From the NCBI GenBank assembly GCA_030418545.1, contig QAIB01000007.1, forward strand, positions 187,501 through 233,968: a stretch of 46,468 nt of DNA. The letters are read 5' to 3'. Below are positions 40,901 to 46,468 of the stretch, piece after piece. A model generated the notes under the pieces. The model was not told the origin of the DNA, ran no database searches, and was given only the letters and a program-made list of their open reading frames with translations. A program made the translations under genes and the position numbers. Origin of the DNA: Xenophilus aerolatus (lineage in GTDB: Bacteria; Pseudomonadota; Gammaproteobacteria; Burkholderiales; Burkholderiaceae_C). Numbering within the stretch: position 1 is the first letter of the stretch; the number at the start of each line of letters is the position of its first letter.

Positions 40901-41926
40901 ATGAAGTCCCATCCGTTCCAGCAAGTCGACGTCTTCACCGACACCCCCTACCGCGGCAACCCGCTGGCCGTGGTGCTCGATGCCGAGGGCCTGGCCGACG
41001 AGGCCATGCAGCGCTTCGCGCGCTGGACGAACCTGTCCGAAACGACTTTCGTGCTGCCGCCCACCGACCCCGCGGCCGACTACCGCGTGCGCATCTTCAC
41101 GCCCGCCGGCGAGCTACCCTTTGCGGGGCACCCCACGCTGGGCACCTGCCATGCCTTTCTACGCGCCGGGAACGTACCGCAGGCGCTGGGCCGCGTCGTA
41201 CAGCAGTGCGGTGCCGGGCTGGTGCAGATCCGGCGCGAGACGGGCCATGCGGCCGGCGAGCGCCTCGCCTTCGCCGCGCCGCCCCTGAAGCGCAGCGCGC
41301 CCAGCCCGATGCTGCTGGCCAAGGTCGCCAATGCGCTCGGCCTGAAAGCGGCCCAGATCACCGCGGCGCAACTGCTCGACAACGGGCCCGTGTGGCTGGG
41401 CCTGCTGCTGGCCGATGACGAAGCCGTGCTGTCGCTGCGGCCGGACCACCGGGCGCTGCGGGAATTGGGGCAAAAAGTGGGTGTGGCCGGCGTCCCGCCT
41501 GCGGAAGCTGCTCCGCCCGCCTGGCGCCGGGCCGCCCCAAGCCAGGCGGCCCCCCTCGGGGGGCGGCGCGACGAAGACGCGCCTGGGGGCGGATTGCTGA
41601 TAGCGAAGTCGAATCGGGAAGCACGAGCTTTCGGCGGCGGGGCGAGTGCTGCTGTGGCAGAACGGCCGTCCGCACCGCAGGTCGATGTCGAAGTACGCGC
41701 CTTCGCCGCCCCGGTCGGCGTCGACGAGGACCCGGTCACCGGCAGCCTCAACGCCGGCCTGGCCCAATGGCTCATCGCCGACGGCCACCTGCCTGCGCGC
41801 TACGTGGCCGGTCAGGGCCAGTGCCTGGACCGCGACGGCCGCGTCTTCATCGAACGCGACGCGGCCGACCAGGTGTGGGTCGGCGGGCATTCAGTGACCT
41901 GCATCGAAGGGCAGGTCACGCTGTGA
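40901..41926 (+). CDS. PhzF-family isomerase/epimerase (copy 2) with an internal repeat-encoded insert
   Basis: 341 residues, about 50 longer than usual for PhzF proteins. Family features: VDVFTDTPYRGNPLAVVLD, general base E47 in NLSETTF, LPFAGHPTLGTCH and VDEDPVTGSLNAGLAQWL. Residues about 197-258 (GVPPAEAAPPAWRRAAPSQA and onwards, low complexity) separate QKVGVAG from VDVEVRAFAAP and are encoded partly by family B repeat DNA; the frame stays open. The insert lies on the loop before the C-terminal signature, so the fold may tolerate it. Its stop overlaps the VOC gene start (GTGA). Confidence 0.85.
   Translation: MKSHPFQQVDVFTDTPYRGNPLAVVLDAEGLADEAMQRFARWTNLSETTFVLPPTDPAADYRVRIFTPAGELPFAGHPTLGTCHAFLRAGNVPQALGRVVQQCGAGLVQIRRETGHAAGERLAFAAPPLKRSAPSPMLLAKVANALGLKAAQITAAQLLDNGPVWLGLLLADDEAVLSLRPDHRALRELGQKVGVAGVPPAEAAPPAWRRAAPSQAAPLGGRRDEDAPGGGLLIAKSNREARAFGGGASAAVAERPSAPQVDVEVRAFAAPVGVDEDPVTGSLNAGLAQWLIADGHLPARYVAGQGQCLDRDGRVFIERDAADQVWVGGHSVTCIEGQVTL
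41495..41600 (+). repeat. Family B GC palindrome, copy B3, in frame inside a PhzF gene
   Basis: CCGCCCCAAGCCAGGCGG precedes the core CCCCCTCGGGGGG (41551-41563) and GCCTGGGGGCGG. The core is identical to the one inside the aminotransferase gene at 37545-37557. The inserted codons encode Ala/Pro/Arg/Gly-rich sequence. Exact edges are uncertain. Confidence 0.6.
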
Positions 41927-42624
41927 CGCCCGCCACGCAGATCGATCACCTCGTCGTGGCCGCCGCCACGCTCGACGAGGGCGTGGCCTGGTGCGAAGCC
42001 ACGCTGGGCGTCGTGCCCGGACCGGGCGGCCAGCACCCGCTCATGGGCACGCACAACCGCCTGCTGGGGCTGGGCGGCGAGCGCTTTCCGCGCTGCTACT
42101 TCGAGATCATCGCCATCGACCCCGCGGCCGTGCCCGCGCGTGCCCGCCACCAGCGGCGCTGGTTCGACCTCGACGACCCGGTGCTGCGGGCCGCGCTGGC
42201 CAAGGAGGGACCGCGCCTCGTGCATTGGGTCGCGCGCGTGCCCGATGCGCGGGCCGCCGTGCACGCGCTCGCGGCGGAGCCGACGCACATCGACCGCGGC
42301 CACGTGCTGGCCGCCTCGCGCGACACACCGCAGGGCCGCCTGGACTGGCAGATCACCGTGCGCGACGACGGCCAGCGCCTCTTCTACGGGGCTCTGCCGA
42401 CGCTGATCCAGTGGGGCAGCGCGCATCCGGCCGATGGCTTCGCGCCTTCGGGCCTCGGCCTGCTGGCGCTGGAGGCCACGCACCCGCGGCCGGAGGTGCT
42501 GCAGGCTGCGCTGGCAACGGTCGGCGCGAAGGACCTGATGACGGTGAGAGCCGGTGCGCCCAATTTCATGGCGCAATTCATGACGCCCAAGGGCCCCGTC
42601 ACCCTCGAATCCAAAGGACTCTGA
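41923..42624 (+). CDS. VOC/glyoxalase-like domain protein
   Basis: 233 residues from a GTG that overlaps the preceding stop. It begins TPATQIDHLVVAAATLDEGV and contains GTHNRLLGLG and YFEIIAID, typical of the Glyoxalase_3/VOC-like family; the metal-binding role of H in QIDHLVV and E in FEIIA is plausible. Activity unknown. Tightly coupled to PhzF upstream (GTGA) and LysE downstream (TGATG). Confidence 0.83.
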   Translation: MTPATQIDHLVVAAATLDEGVAWCEATLGVVPGPGGQHPLMGTHNRLLGLGGERFPRCYFEIIAIDPAAVPARARHQRRWFDLDDPVLRAALAKEGPRLVHWVARVPDARAAVHALAAEPTHIDRGHVLAASRDTPQGRLDWQITVRDDGQRLFYGALPTLIQWGSAHPADGFAPSGLGLLALEATHPRPEVLQAALATVGAKDLMTVRAGAPNFMAQFMTPKGPVTLESKGL

Positions 42625-43256
42625 TGCTGAACGTGCACGACCTCCTCTTCTTCTCCCTCGCCGCGCTGGTGCTGGTGCTCACGCCGGGGCCGAACATGAT
42701 CTATTGCGTCTCGCGCGCGCTGTGCCAGGGGCGCGCGGCCGGGCTGATCTCGCTGGGCGGCGTGCTGCTGGGCTTCGTGGTGCACCTGCTGGCAGCGGCG
42801 CTGGGCCTCACCGCCCTGCTGGCGGCCGTGCCCCTCGCCTTCGACGCGATCCGGCTGGCCGGCGCGGCCTACCTGATGTGGCTCGCGTGGCAGGCGGTGC
42901 GCCCCGGCGGCACCGCGCCGTTCCAGGCGCGCGACCTGCCGCACGACCCGCCCGGCAAGCTGTTCAGCATGGGCTTCGTCACCAACGTGCTGAACCCGAA
43001 GGTCGCAATGTTCTACCTGTCCTTCTTCCCGCAGTTCCTGCATCCCGAGAAGGGCTCGGTGCTGCTGCAGAGCCTGCAGCTGGGCGTGGTGCAGATCGGC
43101 ATCAGCGGCGCGGTGAACTGCGCGCTGGTGATGGGCGCGGCGGGCATCACCGCCTTGCTGTCGCGCAGCGAGGCCTGGCTGCGCGCGCAGCGCTGGGTGA
43201 TGGGCAGCGTGCTGGCCCTGCTGGCGGTGCGCATCGCCATGCCGGATCGCAAATGA
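42624..43256 (+). CDS. LysE/RhtB-family amino acid exporter (third of three)
   Basis: 210 residues, six helices, with VLTPGPNMIYCVSRALCQG and FVTNVLNPKVAMFYLSFFPQ. Start and stop overlap neighbouring genes (TGATG at 42622-42626; ATGA at 43253-43256 if the upstream start of the next gene is used). Probably exports the substrate or product of the adjacent threonine-dehydratase-like enzyme. Confidence 0.9.
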   Translation: MLNVHDLLFFSLAALVLVLTPGPNMIYCVSRALCQGRAAGLISLGGVLLGFVVHLLAAALGLTALLAAVPLAFDAIRLAGAAYLMWLAWQAVRPGGTAPFQARDLPHDPPGKLFSMGFVTNVLNPKVAMFYLSFFPQFLHPEKGSVLLQSLQLGVVQIGISGAVNCALVMGAAGITALLSRSEAWLRAQRWVMGSVLALLAVRIAMPDRK

Positions 43257-43267
43257 GGGACGCACCG

Positions 43268-44272
43268 ATGCAGTTCACCCGCGAAGAGATCGCCGACGCG
43301 CAACGCACCGTCTACGCCGCGATGCCGCCCACGCCGCAGTACGCCTGGCCGCTGCTGGCCGAGGCGCTGGGCACCGAGGTGTGGGTCAAGCACGAGAACC
43401 ACACACCCGCGGGCGCCTTCAAGATCCGCGGCGGCCTGACCTACTTCGAGGCCCTGGCGCGGCTTCAGCCGCAGGTGCGCCACGTGATCAGCGCCACGCG
43501 CGGCAACCACGGCCAGTCGGTGGGTTTCGCGGTGCGTCGCCACGGCCTCGCGGCGACCATCGTGGTGCCGCACGGCAACTCGCTCGAGAAGAACGCAGCC
43601 ATGCGCGCGCTGGGCGTGACCCTGGTCGAACACGGCGACGACTTCCAGGCCGCGGCCGACCACGCGGCGGCGCTGGCGGTGACGCAGGACCTGCACCGGG
43701 TGCCCTCCTTCCACCGCGACCTGGTGCGCGGCGTGGCAACGGCGTATGTCGAGTTCTTCGAGGCGCTGAAGGACGCGCCGCCGGAGGTGCTGTTCGTGCC
43801 CATCGGCCTGGGCTCGGGCTTCGCCGGCGCGGCCGCGGCGCGGGCGCACGTGGGCGTGAAGACGAAGCTGGTCGGCGTGGTGTCCGCACACGCCACGGCG
43901 TACCTCGACTCCTTTCGGGCCGGCCGGCCGCTGGATGCGCCCGTCAGCACGCAGCTGGCCGACGGCATGGCCTGCCGCACGCCGGTGCCCGAGTCGCTGG
44001 AACTGATCCGCCGCGAGGCCGAGGACGTGGTGGCCGTGACCGACGACGAGGTGGCGTGCGCGATGCGCCTGCTCTACGGCGCCACCCACAACGTGGCCGA
44101 GGGCGCCGGCGCCGCGGCGCTGGCCGCGGCCTGGCAGCAGCGCGGGCGCTGGGCCGGTCGCCGGATCGGCGTCGCGCTCACGGGCGGCAATGTCGATGCC
44201 GACGTCTTCAGCCAGGTGTTGCGGCGGCCGCCTGCAGCATCTGCGCCAGCAGCTGCGGCTGCACCGGCTTGA
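43268..44272 (+). CDS. Threonine dehydratase-like PLP enzyme (fold type II)
   Basis: 334 residues, no ACT regulatory domain, so catabolic-type threonine/serine dehydratase or a related 3-hydroxyaspartate or serine-racemase enzyme. PLP lysine K52 in PAGAFKIRGG; SATRGNHGQSVGFA binds the substrate carboxylate; GLGSGFAGAA replaces the more common GGGGL phosphate loop; LTGGNVD is near the end. ATG 43268 has GAGGGA upstream; ATG 43253 overlapping the LysE stop is also possible. The Ala/Pro-rich tail overlaps the convergent histidine kinase by 65 bp. Confidence 0.9.
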   Translation: MQFTREEIADAQRTVYAAMPPTPQYAWPLLAEALGTEVWVKHENHTPAGAFKIRGGLTYFEALARLQPQVRHVISATRGNHGQSVGFAVRRHGLAATIVVPHGNSLEKNAAMRALGVTLVEHGDDFQAAADHAAALAVTQDLHRVPSFHRDLVRGVATAYVEFFEALKDAPPEVLFVPIGLGSGFAGAAAARAHVGVKTKLVGVVSAHATAYLDSFRAGRPLDAPVSTQLADGMACRTPVPESLELIRREAEDVVAVTDDEVACAMRLLYGATHNVAEGAGAAALAAAWQQRGRWAGRRIGVALTGGNVDADVFSQVLRRPPAASAPAAAAAPA

Positions 44273-46079
44273 ACACGACGGTCAGGCCGCTCTCGTAGGC
44301 GGCGCGCACACGTGCCGGCTCGGTGTCGCCGGTGATCAGGATGGCCGGCAGCTGGCGCCCCGCTGCGCGGCGCAGGCGCTGCACGGCCTCGATGCCGTTG
44401 ACCGAGCCCGTGAGGCGGAAGTCCACCAGCATCACATCCAGCGCCGCGCCCTCGCGCGCCACCACGCCCTGCGCCTCGGCCAGGGTGCGCGTGGCGTGCA
44501 CCGCGGTGCAGTAGGGCTGCAGCCACAGGCGCATGGCATCGCCCACCGCATGCTCGTCGTCCAGCAGCAGGACGCTCGGCCGCCGCGCCTCCAGGCTGTG
44601 CGTGTGCGAATGCACGGGCTCCAGGTGCATGGGCGTGCTGGGTTCGGCCACCATCGGCGCCAGCGTGCTGTCGCCGAAGCCCGAGACCGGCCCCTGCCCC
44701 GTCGCCAGCGGCAGGTCGATCCAGAACGCACTGCCCCGCCCCGGCACCGAATGCACGCCCGTGCGCCCGCCCAGCAGCGCCGCCAGGCGGCGCACGATGG
44801 CCAGGCCGATGCCCAGCCCGCGCGCGGCGTCGCGCTCCGGGTTGCCCACCTGGTAGAACTCCTCGTACAGGCGGGGCAGGTGTTCCGCCGCCACGCCCGG
44901 CCCCTCGTCGCGCACGGCGATGCGAAGGCCGGCGCCGCGGCGCCGCGCCGTGACCAGGATGCGATGACCGCCCAGCGCCCGCGGCGCGTGCTTGATGGCG
45001 TTGTCCACCAGGTTGGACAGGATGCGCAGCAGCAGCGCCGCGTCGGTGTCGAGCGTGTGGCCGCTGGCCTGCACGCGCAGGCTCAGGCCCGCCGCCTCCA
45101 CGCGCGGCCCCTGGACCTGCGACAAGTGCGCGAAGACATCCACCAGCGCCACCGGCTTGGGCACGGCCTGCACGGTGCCGGCATCGATGCGCGAGATGTC
45201 GAGCATGGCGTCGAGCAGGTGGCCCACCGACGCCGTGGCGGCGCCCACCTGTTCGGCCATCGCCCGAGCCGGGTGCTCGGCCAGTTCGCGGCGCATCGCG
45301 TCCGACAGCAGCGCCAGCGCGTGCACCGGCTGGCGCAGGTCGTGGCTGGCCGACGCGAAGAAGCGGGTGCGCTCCTCGTTGAGCCGCTCCAGGTCGCCCT
45401 TCTGCGCGGCGAGTTGCTCGCTCAGCGCTTCCATCTGGAACTGCATGGTCACGCTGTGGGCGATCATGTGCCGCTGGGCCAGCGCCAGCCGTGCGATCCA
45501 GGTCGAGAACAGCAGGATGCCCAGGCACAGGAACCAGCCGGCCGGCCCGCCGTGCACGGCCCCGTACACGGCCATGCCGGTGGTGAGCGGCACCAGCCAG
45601 GCCGCGATCGCGGGGCGCCACAGCGCCACCGCCGGCACCGACCCCATGAGCATGGCGCACAACGCCACCCCCAGCAGCGCCGCCAGTTCGACGTTCAGTG
45701 CGCCCGCCGGCAGCAACAGGAAGGGGGCGAGCCCCCATACGGCCGAGAGGGCGAGCAGCGGTCCCAGGTAGGGCCCTTCGCCGCCGGGCGGTCCGTCGGG
45801 ATGGTCGGCCGCGGGAAAGCGCCGCTCGTTCGCCAGCGCGACGGCAAGCCGGGCCACCAGGGCCACGGCGGCCAGCCCGAGCCACAGGAAGACGGCCCGG
45901 CGGTGGGTCAGCGACCAGTACACCGCGGCGACCAGCAGGGCCGACAGGGTGTGGGGAACGAAGGTCTTTCGGGCGAAGGACAGGAGCCGCCGCCGCATCC
46001 ACCGCTCGACGCGCTCGGCCTGCGCCGGGGGAGCGGGGGTCGCGCCAGCCGCCGGTCGTGCACGGCTGCGGGAGAACAT
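44208..46079 (-). CDS. Hybrid sensor histidine kinase with C-terminal receiver domain
   Basis: 623 residues. About six transmembrane helices (40-200) without a large periplasmic loop, a coiled coil, DHp with H246 (FASASHDLRQPVHALAL), an HATPase domain (NLVDNAIKHAP, DEGPGV, GLGIGLAIVRRL), and a receiver domain with the acidic pair in LLLDDEH, phospho-acceptor D553 (MLVDFRLTGS) and Lys in VFKPVQP. No DNA-binding output domain and no separate response regulator nearby, so the phosphorelay partner is elsewhere. The membrane-embedded sensor suggests detection of a membrane or hydrophobic signal. ATG 46079 is favoured over 46160. Confidence 0.9.
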   Translation of the reverse strand: MFSRSRARPAAGATPAPPAQAERVERWMRRRLLSFARKTFVPHTLSALLVAAVYWSLTHRRAVFLWLGLAAVALVARLAVALANERRFPAADHPDGPPGGEGPYLGPLLALSAVWGLAPFLLLPAGALNVELAALLGVALCAMLMGSVPAVALWRPAIAAWLVPLTTGMAVYGAVHGGPAGWFLCLGILLFSTWIARLALAQRHMIAHSVTMQFQMEALSEQLAAQKGDLERLNEERTRFFASASHDLRQPVHALALLSDAMRRELAEHPARAMAEQVGAATASVGHLLDAMLDISRIDAGTVQAVPKPVALVDVFAHLSQVQGPRVEAAGLSLRVQASGHTLDTDAALLLRILSNLVDNAIKHAPRALGGHRILVTARRRGAGLRIAVRDEGPGVAAEHLPRLYEEFYQVGNPERDAARGLGIGLAIVRRLAALLGGRTGVHSVPGRGSAFWIDLPLATGQGPVSGFGDSTLAPMVAEPSTPMHLEPVHSHTHSLEARRPSVLLLDDEHAVGDAMRLWLQPYCTAVHATRTLAEAQGVVAREGAALDVMLVDFRLTGSVNGIEAVQRLRRAAGRQLPAILITGDTEPARVRAAYESGLTVVFKPVQPQLLAQMLQAAAATPG

Positions 46080-46149
46080 GGCGGCCGAGTCTAAGGGCCG
46101 GCCACGGCGCCTCGCCGACGCTTGCGCCAGGAAAGCGATTGCAGCGGGC

Positions 46150-46208
46150 CGCCGGCGCAAGAGCCGCGAAGAAATTCAGTGAATTACTTCACGAATCTTG
46201 CGCCGGCG
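46150..46208. promoter_or_regulatory. Nested inverted repeat upstream of the sensor kinase
   Basis: CGCCGGCGCAAGA (46150-46162) is exactly inverted as TCTTGCGCCGGCG (46196-46208). The loop between them holds a second inverted repeat, GTGAA-TTAC-TTCAC (46179-46192). It lies about 70 bp upstream of the kinase ATG, in the region expected to hold its promoter or leader. It may be an operator, an RNA structure or part of a repeat. Confidence 0.6.
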
Positions 46209-46231
46209 CAGAAAAGCGTCGAAAGGTGGGT

Positions 46232-46285
46232 ACGCTATGGAATTCGTAGCTGGCGGCGCCCATTCCGCGGGCGCCGCAGCCACTT
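46232..46285 (+). repeat. Family A palindromic repeat, copy A5
   Basis: GCTA...TAGC (46234-46250), then GCGGCGCCC (46253-46261) perfectly inverted as GGGCGCCGC (46269-46277), then GCAGCCACTTC. It lies immediately downstream of the autotransporter stop, where it could terminate that transcript. Confidence 0.65.
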
Positions 46286-46286
46286 C

Positions 46287-46468
46287 TTACCAGCGCACCT
46301 TCACGCCCAGGCTGCCGTTCACGCCACTCTTGGTGCGCGCATCGCCGCCCGAGGCCCACAGCTTGCCCAGCTCGCCGTACAGGCTCGTGCTCTGGCTCAG
46401 CTGCCAGGTCGCGCCCAGCGCCACCTCGCTGCTCGTGCCGCCCGTCCTCGTCAGGATCGGCGTGCTGG
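46287..46468 (-). CDS. Autotransporter/outer-membrane beta-barrel protein, C-terminal end (partial)
   Basis: The last 59 codons plus a TAA stop (46287-46289) of a gene entering from the right edge. The translation alternates polar and hydrophobic residues, includes SLYGELGKLWASGGD and GVNGSLGVKVRW, and ends in an aromatic residue (VRW*). This is typical of the last strands and BAM-recognition signal of autotransporter or other outer-membrane beta-barrels. The passenger and start lie outside the window, so its function is unknown. Confidence 0.75.
   Translation of the reverse strand, partial: STPILTRTGGTSSEVALGATWQLSQSTSLYGELGKLWASGGDARTKSGVNGSLGVKVRW

Noticed and set aside
39275-41926. Phenazine biosynthesis locus because of two PhzF genes
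   Set aside because: No phzA/B, phzC, phzD, phzE or phzG homologue is in the window, and PhzF family members are common outside phenazine pathways.
1-46468. tRNA, rRNA, CRISPR, transposase or prophage genes
   Set aside because: No cloverleaf-like sequence, regularly spaced direct repeats, transposase motifs or phage structural genes were seen on reading. A dedicated tRNA scan was not possible.

Overview
The window is a high-GC (roughly 70% by eye), densely coded chromosomal segment. It most resembles a betaproteobacterium of the Comamonadaceae, probably Variovorax or a close relative. Three things point there: three orphan Bug-type (tripartite tricarboxylate receptor) binding proteins, many divergent regulator/catabolic-operon pairs, and dispersed palindromic repeats of the GCTAT...ATAGCTGC...GCGCCCG...CGGGCGC kind. 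The genus is inferred; no rRNA gene or marker settles it. I saw no tRNA, rRNA, CRISPR array, transposase or phage gene.

Layout. 0-6 kb: end of uup (ABC-F ATPase), a phospholipase D/cardiolipin synthase-like lipoprotein, a convergent PD-(D/E)XK nuclease-DinG/XPD helicase fusion, and an Asp/Glu racemase-superfamily protein. 6-10 kb: AtuA, AtuA-like small protein and Bug operon, divergent from a LysR regulator. 10-12 kb: two overlapping tandem class A beta-lactamase-fold serine hydrolases. 12-15 kb: TfdA/TauD dioxygenase plus Bug operon, divergent from an IclR regulator with a 29-bp palindrome between them. 15-17 kb: GT39-like membrane glycosyltransferase and a small membrane protein. 17-20 kb: hpd-phhA (phenylalanine to tyrosine, and 4-hydroxyphenylpyruvate to homogentisate), divergent from an Lrp/AsnC regulator. 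20-26 kb: AraC regulator, short-chain dehydrogenase, a BCCT transporter followed by MarC, and a PAS-GGDEF diguanylate cyclase. 26-30 kb: Bug, enoyl-CoA hydratase and CaiB/BaiF CoA-transferase operon, divergent from a FadR-type GntR regulator. 30-33.5 kb: AraC, EamA exporter, AlaX and ArgE on one strand.

33.5-44 kb is an amino-acid-derivative handling region. A MocR regulator is divergent from a translationally coupled LysE, EamA and PLP-aminotransferase operon. Then come DJ-1/PfpI, LysE, PhzF and GST, and then PhzF, VOC, LysE and a threonine-dehydratase-like enzyme, the last set joined by overlapping start/stop codons. In all there are three LysE exporters, two EamA exporters and two PhzF proteins. 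The window ends with a hybrid histidine kinase and the C-terminus of an autotransporter beta-barrel.

The most unusual signal is the repeats. GC-rich palindromic elements of two families sit between genes, where some look like bidirectional terminators. They also lie in frame inside three genes: the MocR linker, the aminotransferase and the second PhzF. One copy supplies the stop codon of the LysR gene. A nested 59-nt stem-loop upstream of the sensor kinase is also unexplained.
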